A stretch of 64,000 nucleotides of DNA from positions 372,001 to 436,000 of the forward strand of contig WTXD01000017.1 of assembly GCA_022496205.1 (NCBI GenBank), read 5' to 3'. The notes beneath the pieces were generated by a model that made no database searches, was not told where the DNA came from, and worked only from the letters and a program-made list of their open reading frames with translations. This stretch comes from Gloeopeniophorella convolvens. Taxonomy: Eukaryota > Basidiomycota > Agaricomycetes > Russulales. This document shows positions 11,215-21,476 of this stretch, in pieces. Position 1 is the first letter of the stretch; the number at the start of each line of letters is the position of its first letter. Both the position numbers and the translations under genes were made by a program.

Positions 11215-12373
11215 ATATCCAGCGCCCCTTCGCTCGCACCCCCCGCCTTCCAAGGAACTACCGTCTGCGTCTCCATCCTGAACGCCGCGCGCATCATCAT
11301 CCCAGCAAACCTTCTCGTGCAGCCGCACATACCGGGCCACGATGTCATAGATGCGCCTGCGTACAGCTTTCTCATTGAGAACGACAGGACAGGCCAGAAG
11401 ATCCTGTTCGACCTCGGCATCGTGAAAGCGTTCGCCACAAAGTCCCCAACGAAGTGTACGTCCGCCCATCTCTGATGGCATATCCGACATAGACTCACGC
11501 GCGACCCAGGGCTCAACGATATCCAATCATCGGGCGCCAAGATCGAGGTTCCCTCGGACGTGCCCGACATCCTGACCGCCGCCGGCGTCCCGCTCACCTC
11601 CATCAACGCGATCATCTGGTCGCACCACCACTTCGACCATACTGGTGACCCATCGCTCTTCCCGCCAAGCACCGCGCTCATCGTCGGCCCCGGCTTCAAA
11701 TCGCACGAGGACTGCTACCCCGGCTACCCACAGAATCCAGACGCGCACACGCTCCAGGATGCCTCAGGATGCCTTTGCAGGCCGCGAAGTGCGTGAGCTC
11801 AGCTTCAGCACTGCGACGCAGAAGATCGCACTGCCCGCGCGCCAGAATACCTACCGGGAAAAAACCGTGAGAATTTCCGGAATGGCTGCTTCATACGTAT
11901 ACGGGAATCTGCTGGGCAGGGAGCCGTCCTGGAGTCTAAAAATGTTCACAACGTGACCTGTTTTTAGCTATGGATTTGAAATCTTGACGGCTTTTTTGCA
12001 CCAGATTTAAACTTTTCTCATAGGATCCTTCCCAAGTATGTATTGTAACCGGATGAGTCAGCCGCGTCAACGATTTTCACGGTTTTTTCCCGGTAGGTAT
12101 TCTGGCGTGCGGGCAGAAGATCGGTGGCCTTCCCGCGCTCGACTGGTCACGTGATGGCGCTTGCGCGCGCGTCGCCGGACAAGTTCGTGCTGCTGGGGGG
12201 CGACGCGGGCACCGTGCAGGGGAGTATCGGCCGACGCCGCTGGTGCTGCTTCCGGAGAGCATCGCGCCGTCGCCGTTCGGTGCGCCGCGCGCGGGCGCAG
12301 GGGCGGCGGTGTGCCCAGGTGCCATTTTCGAGCGCCCGTACGTCGCGGCGCGCGCGTCCGGTGCAGACTTCCA
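11215..12373 (+). pseudogene. Metallo-beta-lactamase-fold lactonase-like gene, copy C (broken, truncated)
   Basis: The position of the copy B start codon reads ATA here (11215-11217). An upstream in-frame ATG at 11140 could only give an unusual N-terminal extension. Exon 1 and the intron (from 11459) match copy B, and SHHHFDHTGD is intact. A 10-base tandem duplication (CAGGATGCCT twice, 11755-11774) shifts the frame. A transposon-like insertion follows at about 11829-12115. After it, homology resumes (GKFVLLGGDA, IAPSPFGAPRAGAGA, IFERPYVAARASGADF) until about 12373, where it changes abruptly into a DUF1365-like C-terminal fragment. About 90 C-terminal residues are missing. The gene is inactive by several independent events. 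Confidence 0.88.
11829..12115. mobile_element. MITE-like element with about 43-bp terminal inverted repeats
   Basis: The left end (from 11831: CTGCCCGCGCGCCAGAATAC and on) and the right end (to 12116, reverse complement CTGCCCGCACGCCAGAATAC and on) match for about 43 bases with one or two differences. The element is about 287 bases and has no ORF of its own. It is flanked by a direct repeat GAAGATCG (11821-11828 and 12116-12123). Because the element end reads GCAG, the repeat could be 8 to 11 bases. Uninterrupted copy B has a single ACGATCGG at this site, so this is a genuine insertion with target duplication. An 8-bp duplication suggests the hAT group, but no transposase is present to prove it. 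Confidence 0.85.
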
Positions 12374-13005
12374 CTCAAGCTCACCGCATCCCTACGCGCC
12401 CGCCGCGCCGCGCCGTTCGGCCCACGCGTCGTCCTCGTGGCGCTCTCCATCCATCCATTCACCCTCCTCCTCACGCTCCCGCGCATCTGGCGTCACGCCG
12501 CGTTGCTGCACTACCGCGTCCGCCTGCCCGTCTTCCGCCGCCCCGAGCTGTATCCTGTGAACTGACATGCACCCACCACACCCGCGTCGATTGTGAAGGG
12601 CGGCGGCATCGGATGGCAGCACGAGACGGTGCTTGAGCGCGCTACGCAGTCTCGACACACCTCACATGGCGCGCGGACGCGCTCGGGGCATGCGTCGAAC
12701 TCGCACCGGGCGACCCGTCCGCGTCCGAGCTGCGCTTCGGCGCTGCCGATGCGCCGAAGAAGCTGGCATCGCGCATCGCTCGCAGAACGTCTTTACGCTG
12801 CTCGTGCGGTTGGCGAGGACGAATTTGTCGCCTCGGACGAGGCGTTCTCTCGCTACGTGTTCGAGGGGTGGGATGGTGCTATGCGGTCAGCGCTGTGCTC
12901 TGTGTTTGCAGCGATGGACTGGGTGGAGTCAGTTGTGTGGCGTGTGGGGCGCGTGCGGTGGGCCACGCAGGGTGGGAACAACGCGGTGGGTGCGTAGGCT
13001 TATAC
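12374..13005 (+). pseudogene. DUF1365-like gene, C-terminal remnant
   Basis: Directly after the truncated lactonase C, a plus-strand frame reads LKLTASLRARRAAPFG, LTLPRIWRHAALLHYRVRLP and VFRRPELYPV. This matches the usual late region of fungal DUF1365 proteins (K-[LF]-T-A-[ST]-L-R, then a hydrophobic stretch, then R-x-x-[VF]-x-R-P-E). It then meets a stop. Further pieces in shifted frames (GGGIGWQHETVLERA; VELAPGDPSASELRFGAADA; DEAFSRYVFEGWDGA) look like the rest of the C-terminal part down to about 13000. Several frameshifts are needed to join them. The N-terminal half is absent here and a remnant of that type lies at 2870-3150. Confidence 0.5.
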
Positions 13006-13419
13006 ATAGGGTTGTAACGAAACTGTTGTACTCTACGTCATTGGTTGGTTGCGACTCTTTAGTGTGCGGAAGCCTTCTGGTGCTGCAATGTTGATGGACC
13101 ACCGTGCCCGGTTGGTCCTTATGAAATAGATCGTCCGGGAGACCAGAGCAAGACGACTGCGGAAGAGAGAAGTGGAGTCACGACCTACATAAGTGTCCGG
13201 GCAGACAGCCCCTTACGTGCTCAGAAGAGCAACTTTCGTCTGCGCTTGGTGATCTTTACAGCAGATCTCACAGCGATAGGCTTCTTGAGCGTAGTACAGG
13301 CGGGGAGCGAAGCCCGGGCCCCCATCCAAAGATGGAGGGTCCGCATGCAAGCGAACTGCGCTCGCCCACTCGTGGACAAGCACTCGATGATGCATGGACC
13401 CGCTTGTGTCACTAGGCCC

Positions 13420-13570
13420 GCACCCTCAACGTTTCCCCGGCTCCTGTCTGACCTCATGATGTAACATTCGGTTTCCTCGCCAGTCAAGAAGCAAGGGTAC
13501 GGGTCTGGGTAACCTCGGGCTGCAAGACCGTGAGTCGATGATGCATAGGCCTCTCGTTCACCTGACATAT
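13420..13570 (+). pseudogene. Inverted fragment of an esterase exon with flanking introns
   Basis: About 150 bases match the E1 region 760-905 in opposite orientation. The part reads FGFLASQEA, then a diverged equivalent of GVGNLGLQD, followed by the same intron start GTGAGTCGATGATG. The upstream intron is also shared but its AG acceptor is altered. It lies inside the extra segment of the right duplication. Retention of introns on both sides points to DNA transposition or gene conversion. It cannot encode anything useful. Confidence 0.75.
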
Positions 13571-13667
13571 TCAATTATGAATTCAACATCGGAGGCGAGC
13601 GCGACACTTCAACTGTTCATGATATTCAAGCTATGTACGGGTACGAGTAGCTGACACGGCCAACATC

Positions 13668-16165
13668 CTAAATGAGATGGGTCAATGACATGTTTACAAC
13701 GAGGCTGATTGGGTCAGTGCGATAATTGTCGTCGACGAGGACAATCGGGAAGATGCTGCTCTCTTGGAAAACAATGGCTTGGGGCTTCTTGGGATTCCAC
13801 TTGGGCCACTTGATTCCGAGGCCCACATCGCCGTTAGGGTCGAGATTGTTGGTGAACCGGATGACGTAGTCCCTCAACTCTCCGACGCCGAACGAATTGA
13901 GGAGGTCAGTCGCGTGAGCCTAATAATTTGAAACTTGTCAGTCCAACGATGGTCATCCTCAACAGTGGCGGCACCGACCGATCCTATGAAAGGCGTGTCC
14001 TTCATACGCTTAGAAACTGCCAGATGATTATCAGTGAGTACCACCTGCGACGATAGTCGTGAAATAGTCCATACTGAACGCCCACGAATCCTGCTTGTCT
14101 GCTCTGTACTGCAAGTACAGCCGTCGTGGCGCGTGGAACATGAAGTCCCCAGCCACCGCTGCGAGCCGTTTGAATTGAGCACCTAATCCACCGTCGTCAA
14201 CTGCCTCGAGCTTGGTGCGACAACGGGAGCTTACTGAGGGCGTTCTTGAGTCCCGTATCAAACGGAGCACCAGCTCTTTGGTCGTCAGGGTAGTACTTGA
14301 ACAGTACATCCAGCTCATCGCTGGTGGCAGTAGGTAGCAAATACGTTGAGATGTAGGTCTTCAAGTCCTTGGTAGTGCTAACAGCCCCATGTTACTGGCG
14401 GTCAAACAGCGCAAAAATCAGCTCACGATATGTTCAGCGAAGAGAGAGCAAATAGGGTGCCCTCATCATCACAATTGCCTGTTAAGCGTCGGAAACTGCA
14501 CTCAGACATAGTATGAGGGACAAACCAGTAATCACGGGTATCTTGGATACGTGGCCACGAAGGACAGCGTGCTGCGGCGATTCGGTCAAAAAGGCACCAT
14601 CAACGCGCGGCAACCAAGCCAATGCTATTCCCTGATCATTAAAGTGAGCGTTAGGTCTGAGTGGCCAATGCTGTAAAATATGCTCTCACCGAATATGCGA
14701 AGAAGCTGTTGGACATGTCCATCGCATATTTGAATGTGGTGTATGGCACCTTACGAAGGCACGCAAGACTATCGTTGGCGCCGCTGCACCCAGTCTTTTC
14801 GACCATGAAATCGTGCCACCTTTGACCCAGTTCAATGTCTCCCACGGGGATCGGCCCTCCGGATTGCATGATGGCGCCACGGAACAAGCCTTGCTGATCT
14901 CCCTTGTTCGAGACCATATGCATAGCAATCGATAGGGCGCCTGCGCTCTCTCCCCAACTGCACGTCCATGAGCATATGTACCAAGAACCGTAGAATCGAC
15001 TTACACCGTCACCTTCGTGGGATCGCCACCAAATTCTGAGATGTAGGTCTGAACCCATTGGAGGGCAATGCGTTCTGCATACAACAAGGAAGATTGATGA
15101 GACAAATCACATGAATCGGATCACTCACGATCCCATAGACCCAGGTTGCCAACACCTTCTTTCTTGACTTCCTTCCCGCCCATGAAACCGAGTGCTGTAC
15201 AGTTTAACGTCAAGGTCCAATTGCACAAGAAGAGCTTGGAGATCTACCGGAAAGTCTGAGTGAAAGGCCGATTAATGTTACGTCTCTCAGAGATAATACA
15301 GGATTTTACCGGTAATTGATGCTGACGAAAATGACGGGCTGCTTGAGATCAATGGAACGAGAAACTATGTTGCCCCCGTCATATCTGCGGAAGGGATATG
15401 GGTAAATGATGTCACGGGAGGCGGAGCAAGGGCTCACGTAGATGAACCACCGATTTGGTAGCCGCCACCGAATATCCACTGAGATTGATACCGCCTTCAG
15501 CCAGACCACGCTTCGCAAATGCTGAACCACTCACGACCACAACCGGTAATTTAGACTTTGAATCGACATTAGAAGGCCTCACGACGTTCAACGTCAGACC
15601 TTGTGCGGATTTGGCCTACTGAGAAAGGCCAAATGATGGAAACAGGAAAAACCTACAGTCCTCATCGTCCGGGGTGATGTCCGCATACATTATACCCACG
15701 ACCGAGCTTACATCTGCTACTAATCGGGAGTCGAGCCCATTCGGAAGAATCAGGCGCTGTTGTGGGCAAGACTTTCCGAATTTTTGGGCAATATAGAGAC
15801 CTTCGTATGGCGAGAGTGGCTGAGGCCTACGGAGACGCAAGTCTCCCGTCCTGAACAAATCAAGTCAACGGCGTCAAGTGGGGTGGATAAGTGTAGGCCA
15901 GATTCCACACTCACGGAGGTTGGGCGAAAGGAATACCCAAGAACTGGTCTGTCGCGCCTTTCTGAACACCTCTGAATACAGCGTCGTCGAGTTGCACTTC
16001 GGCAGGACCCAGAGATGAAGTAGATGCCGTCTCTGTGCTCTCGCAGATGAGGGAGGACGGGGCGGGACGATTAGGGTCTTGTACAACGAAGGGGTCCGCC
16101 GGAAAGGCGGATGCGCAGAGTGCTTGCGCGACCAAGAAGATAAGAGCCTTGTGCTTTGTGAGCAT
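13668..16165 (-). CDS. Type-B carboxylesterase/lipase E3 (intact)
   Basis: Secreted COesterase-family hydrolase, expected to act extracellularly on esters or lipids. The start at 16165 opens a typical signal peptide (MLTKHKALIFLVAQALCASA). An upstream in-frame ATG at 16342 lies beyond the TATA box and is unlikely. About 13 introns give FLGIPFAQPP, PTGDLRLRRPQP, CPQQ, DEDC, WIFGGGYQIGG (oxyanion hole), FVSINYR, VTVWGESAGA (nucleophile Ser), GNCDDEGTLF (acid), GSAHATDLLNSF (catalytic His) and the conserved end DDNYRTD. I find no frameshift or stop, so it is full length, about 550 residues. It is the intact partner of E2. The E2 and E3 promoters are conserved. Substrate range is unknown. Confidence 0.9.
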
Positions 16166-16226
16166 GACTGATGTACCTGAGGCAGTGGGGGACGGTGCGA
16201 GAAACCAGAATGGTACCGCTGGCTTG

Positions 16227-16234
16227 TTTATATC
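16227..16234 (-). promoter_or_regulatory. TATA box of esterase E3
   Basis: GATATAAAC on the minus strand about 65 bases before the E3 ATG, matching the E2 promoter at the equivalent place. Confidence 0.5.
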
Positions 16235-16496
16235 TCTTTGCGTGGCACTTGTATGGAACGCTTGGGGCGTCCTGGTACAGCGGCTACCAATGAGTAATGG
16301 AATCACAGAGGGCGCATGATGCGCCCGGACCGAGGAGCACACCCGTGGACATTAAATTCGCAAGGTAACCAGAAGATGCACGTGGTAGTACGTTTGACAC
16401 CTTTGATCAGGTTGCCTTTCAGGAGTTCTGGCTGCATCCCCTTTTCGGCTGCTCACAGAATACGTCGAACGGGGGTACGAAATCAATGACATGGGT

Positions 16497-16845
16497 TGAG
16501 CTGTAAATCAAAGATCTGTGGTTGCCGCTAATTCTGGAGGAGCACGCACGAGTAGTATTCCCAAACCAACCCCCAGGCAGCTGGGGCCCCGGCTGAAGAC
16601 TATGCACCTTCGAGAAGATGACCGGTCGGTAGACTTATCTTACAAAGTCCGGATATCAGCCAACGAATGAGAGCAATACCATTCCCACAAGTAGAGTGAA
16701 TGGGGCGTCACGTCGTGATTGCCGCTACTAAGGCATGATATAACCCGCTCTAGGTAAGTGGCATCCTCCCTACGGTCGAGTTGGATCCGCCGTCGCGGCT
16801 CGCCTTGCTGAATGTCCTTTTTGTCATCCTCCGCTGGTAGCAATG
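16497..16845. other. Segment present only upstream of E3
   Basis: About 345 bases interrupt sequence that is continuous upstream of E2 (near 6012). No ORF, clear inverted repeat or obvious target duplication was found. It could be an old insertion here or a deletion in the left copy. Confidence 0.5.
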
Positions 16846-17335
16846 AATAAGCGCAGACTTCATGCGATGGATCTGTCACGTACCTTGCTGTACAGAGCAA
16901 ACTCAAGTATGCGTTCCAAGCTAGTCTCCGTTGCCGACCTTACCCGATCCGAGAAGACAGTCGTTCTAGATGGGTACAAGCCACATCGGAGTGATTTGGT
17001 CCGAACAGCGCCCCATCGAGGGTCGAGAACGCATGATACCGTCGGATGTTCTGTCGTCCTGTAATGAAGCTACCGGCTCCTCAGCGCTCATTCAACGCAG
17101 TGTACTCGCGACTGATTATGTCGTTCGATACAGGGCAAATGTGCTATTCGCGAGATGGCCGCCGCAAGGGAGCTGTGGTTGGGCGAAGAAATGGTGTTAA
17201 GAGGGGTGAAGTTAAAACCGTCATAATTTACACCGAGGTGCCGCTCCACGGATGTTGTGAGCATCGTCAGGGTGCTGAGCGGTCCCGGTCGATTGTCATA
17301 TTGGGCAAGCGCAGTGCTCAGCGCTACGCACGCCA

Positions 17336-17834
17336 CCGAATTTGGCAGTTGGTCAGCACGTGCTCCTTCGGAGCCGGGACACTGTTTCTTGCCAGTCGCG
17401 AAGTCAACTGGCCGCCGCCGCGTCCTGTGCAACCAATATCGCAGGTTCTGGAACTTTAGAAACCAAACACAGGCAAGGCACACCCCTCACGAGTACACAC
17501 TGAAGCAATCGTGATCAAGCGCATCACTGGCAGGCTCAGTGAGAGTGACCGCGGTCTTCCTCACCCTTACCGGTTGGCAGTGGCCACACAAGCGTCAGTA
17601 TGTTACCGACATAGAGTTTAACGTTTCGACAAGTTCTCGGAGACACGCGTTTTCACATGATGCATATCAAATCGAACAGGCGCGGAGCATGCGTGCGCGT
17701 GAGACTTGAAGTCATGCAAGATCTGACCTGCTCTACTGTCATAGATGCGAAGAAACATTCCATTTCTTGACGCGACTACGTACAATTTTTACGTGTTAAT
17801 GAGAGCGAAAGGGATACTCACCCGAGCGCATATT
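17336..17834. other. Intergenic DNA between the E3 block and the E4 3' end
   Basis: No gene recognised. The E4 stop codon is at 17835-17837. Confidence 0.4.
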
Positions 17835-20259
17835 TCAGATGGGATGAATCAGCGACAGGTTTGCTACGAAGTTCAGTGCATCCGTGCGGTAGTTGTCATC
17901 GCCGAGGACGACGGGGAAGAGCGAGTTGTCCTGGAAGATGATTGCCTGAGGACGGCGCAGGTTGTACTGTGGCCATGGGATCCCAAGCCCGGTCTTGCCG
18001 TTCGGGTCGAGGTTGTTCGTGAAACGGATGACGTAGTCCTTCAGCTCGCCGGTCCCGAAAGAGTTAAGCAGGTCCGTGGCGTGCGCAGAGCCGAGGAACG
18101 GCGTATCCTTTCCACGCTTGGAAACTATGCCGCACAGGTCGGATGCAAGGAATGGACCGGATTAAGTCATGAACGTACTGAAAGCCCAAGACTTTTGCTT
18201 ATCTGCGCGGTTCTTCAAGAAGAATCGGCGTGGGCCATGGAAGACGAAGTCACCTTGAATGGCGGCGACCCGTTTGAATTGCGCACCTAGTTGACGTGAT
18301 GTAAGCATATGTCGACGATGCAAGCACCTGACGACTGACTGAGGGCATTCTTAAGGCCAGTGTCGAAGGGGCAGCCGGCACGCTGATCATCGGGGTAGTA
18401 CTTGAGCAGCAGATCCACCTCCTCGTCGGTCGCAGAGGGCATCATATAGAGCTTGACATATTCTTTGAGGTCCGCACTTGTCCTGAAGGCGGTGAGCAGG
18501 GATATCATACACAGACTTTAGTGCAGACTAACGAGATGTTTAGTGTCGCAAGCGAAAACAGCGAGCCCTCGTCGTCGCAATTTCCTAAAGCGTGTCAAGT
18601 CAGAGACACCGAATGAACCCGGTGAACGTCGTACCTGTGATCATTGGTACGTTGGAGACGTGGCCACGCAGGACAGCATACTGCGGAGGCTCTTTCAAAA
18701 ATACGCCATCGACGCGTGGCAGCCATGCTAGCACGAGACCCTGCAACGCCCATTCAGAACCCATGGAACGACGTGACGGATCTATGCCCTAACCTGATAT
18801 GCGAAAAAGTTGGGCGACCGATCCATGGCATACTTGAAGGTGTTGTACGGCACTTCACGAAGGCACGCAAGCGTGTCACTCTTGCCCTTGCACCCTGTGT
18901 CCTTCACCATTTGATCATAGTACTGCTGCCCATGCTCGATATCGCTGACTGGGATCGGCCCGCCGGACTGCATGATTGCGCCACGGAACAGGCCCTCTTG
19001 ATCTCCGTTGTTCGTCAACATATGCATGGCCACCGAGATGGCACCAGCGCTCTCTCCCCAGCTAGACGGAAATAAGCTAGCAGCCTGACATGCGAGCAGG
19101 TTGCCCACATCGTAACCTTCGAAGGGTCACCTCCGAACTCCGAGATGTAATTCTGCACCCACTTGAGTGCGAGGCGCTCTATGGGCATGCGTAAGTAGGA
19201 AGATTGCCATGCGCACAAAGCACGAGCGTCCACGTACGGTCTTGTAGGCCTAAGTTCCCAACGCCATCTTTCTTGACCTCCTTTCCGGGTAAGAAGCCGA
19301 AAGCTGAGGGGTTATCAATCAGAGACCAGGCACCTCACTTGGATCTAGCAATGCCCACCGGAAAGCCTGATCGCTCGATGAGCAACCTCCAAACACAAGA
19401 GACAAGCGCTCACCTATAGTTCATGCTGACAAAAATGACAGGCTGCTTGAGGTCCAGGGACCGGGAAACAATGCTTCCGCCGTCGTAACTTCAGACCTGA
19501 AAGTCAAGGAACCGCAGAAGCGAATAGCACATCGAATACGTACGTGGCAGTTCCACCAAGTTCAAAGCCACCACCGAAAATCCACTGGAATCAGAGAACG
19601 CTTAGTTCAATGGTCCCTTCGAGCATAACGCATACGCACCACGACGACAGGAAGGTTTGAACCGGAGTTGGCCTCAACAGGCTTCACAATATTGATAGTT
19701 AAACCTCATAGGCTCCATGAGCTCGCCTGTGTCAAATCGAGCAACAAACGGACGCTTACAATCCTCGTCATCGGGGGTCACACCTTCGTACATTCGGCCC
19801 ACAGCTTCGCTAGCATCCTTGACCAGCTGCAAATCGAGACCATCCGGAAGCGTCATGAGCTGCTGTGGGCATGATCGGCCGTATTTCTGGGCGAATTGAA
19901 GCCCCGAGTAAGGTTCGAGTGGCTCCGGCAGGCTCAGGCGTCTGCGACCCGTTCTGCGTGCCGGCGCGAAACCTGTCAGAAATCTCTGGGAGAAAGCCAA
20001 CCAACTTCACTCACGGAGGCTTGGCAAAAGGAATGCCCAACCACTGGTCCGTTTTGCCAACGCGAGACCCATGGAAGATTGCATCGTCCAGATGCACTCT
20101 AGGGACCTCTGGTGCCGTCGTGTTTGGGCTTTCGCAAGTCGGATGAGAGGCGTCGAATCGTGCGTTGGAATCTTGCACAACGAAGGCTTCCATTGGTGAT
20201 GCGACCGCAGAGAGCGCGCGCATGGCCAGAACGGCCAGTGTTGCACGCTTTGTGAACAT
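17835..20259 (-). CDS. Type-B carboxylesterase/lipase E4 (intact)
   Basis: Fourth COesterase paralogue, moderately diverged from E3 and probably older. The start at 20259 gives a signal peptide (MFTKRATLAVLAMRALSAVA). Exons read LGIPFAKPP, LSLPEPLEPYSG, CPQQ, DEDC, WIFGGGFELGG, FVSMNYR, KKDGVGNLGLQD, WVQNYISEFGGDPSKVT, WGESAGAISVAMHML (nucleophile), DQRAGCPFDTGLKNAL, GSAHATDLLNSFGTGEL (catalytic His), PWPQYNLRRPQAIIFQDNSL and DDNYRTD, ending LSLIHPI. Intron positions match E3. No disabling change seen. Expected to be a secreted lipase or esterase with an unknown substrate. Confidence 0.9.
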
Positions 20260-20322
20260 GGCAAGGGTGTTGCTTCAAAGGGAGAGAGGCGGTCTAGTTT
20301 GGGAATTGCATGTTCATGAAAG

Positions 20323-20330
20323 GTTTTATA
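20323..20330 (-). promoter_or_regulatory. TATA box of esterase E4
   Basis: TATAAAAC on the minus strand, about 65 bases upstream of the E4 ATG, the same spacing as in E2 and E3. Confidence 0.5.
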
Positions 20331-21415
20331 CGACCAACTGGTGCGCAGGGATATGGCCAAATGCTTGCGGGAACTCTATCCAGCTGAGCGCTACATTGAA
20401 TCGTGCCACGCAGACAGATCGCGTCAAAATATTCGCTTCCTTGCATGAACGGGAGAAGGACGCGACCCGAGATAGACACTGAAAACGAAAAGCGACGTCA
20501 GACGGTTATGAATTCGCCAGTGAAGCTGTAAAAACCGCGGCGCCCTCACCAACGAGCAGTTGACCAGAGAACAAGTCATTCTGTGAAGTTCCGTGAAGCT
20601 ACGTGCACAACTTCAGCTGAAAGGTTGGCGGGCCAGAGCCACACTGAGAGCGCTCCCGCAGCCGAGTACATGGGGTGTCTGTGGGTGTTCCGTTTGGCCT
20701 CCGACCTGGGGGAACTTGTGATTGCCCAAGAATCACGGAACGATGCCAATGGTATGGCCTTGAATGTTCTGGAAGATTCGAAATGCCGAGCGCGCTCGGC
20801 TAGCTGGCGAGGAACCAGCGAAATGAGAACACTCCCGGTCTCTGGAGTGTCTCAGGCCTTGGCTCATTCCTGCGTTGCAAGCAACCATCCCCGAACGCGT
20901 CACGCCGAGGCGATCAGGTTGCGACGTACGTCAGAGTGAACGATCCGTCAGCTGGCTGATGGGGCCTGAAACGACGCAGTCTAGATTATGTAAAGCTATG
21001 CAACGCCGGATGTATTTGGAGACCTTCCTATTTTTTGATCGGAATACAAAAACACGACTGGCCGAATGTCCGAGCTGCATCATTTCTGACTGTGAGCTAT
21101 CCAGCGCCCACAGAACCTGACGTATGTATGCGGTTCGAAGAGTAGGGCTGAGGGTGACAACTGCCACGTGGTGGTGGTTGGGACGGGGATAACGGCGGCG
21201 GGAGCCTACTTGAGCCTACTAGCGGCCATTTATAGTCCCAACAGCGGGGGTGATGACTGGGTGTTCACATGATGTTGACGCGACGCGTGCGGGCAAGTCG
21301 CATGACCGCGATGACCCCGCATATGCCCCACACGAAGCCCTCGCGATGACCCAGAGAGTGATCGTCAAACAGGTACCCGTCTGTCCCTGTATCCAGCTGT
21401 ATCCCGCGACGCCTC
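20331..21415. other. Divergent promoter region between E4 and the trehalase gene
   Basis: About 1.1 kb without a supported gene, between divergently transcribed genes. It contains a CACGTG-like core near 21164-21169. No function is assigned. Confidence 0.4.
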
Positions 21416-21421
21416 TTATAG
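21416..21421 (+). promoter_or_regulatory. Probable TATA box of the trehalase gene
   Basis: TTATAG about 60 bases before the ATG. A second candidate (TTTATAGTCC) lies at about 21229. Confidence 0.35.
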
Positions 21422-21476
21422 CCTCGCTCTGGCGAAAAGTTCAAGGCGAGCCCAGGCGTCCCCGACATCCCCAAAA

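Larger units (their letters stand above)
13085..17335. repeat. Segmental duplication, right copy (contains intact esterase E3)
   Basis: Matches 3160-6470. It carries segments absent from the left copy, at about 13270-13617, 15589-15815, 16497-16845 and a short one near 16922-16980. The coding segment is ancestral, since it restores the esterase exon, so that difference is a loss from the left copy. Direction is unclear for the others. Confidence 0.85.

Noticed and set aside
15911..16342. Upstream in-frame ATG at 16342 as the start of esterase E3
   Set aside because: It would place 59 extra residues before a clear signal peptide and lies upstream of the TATA box at 16227-16234.
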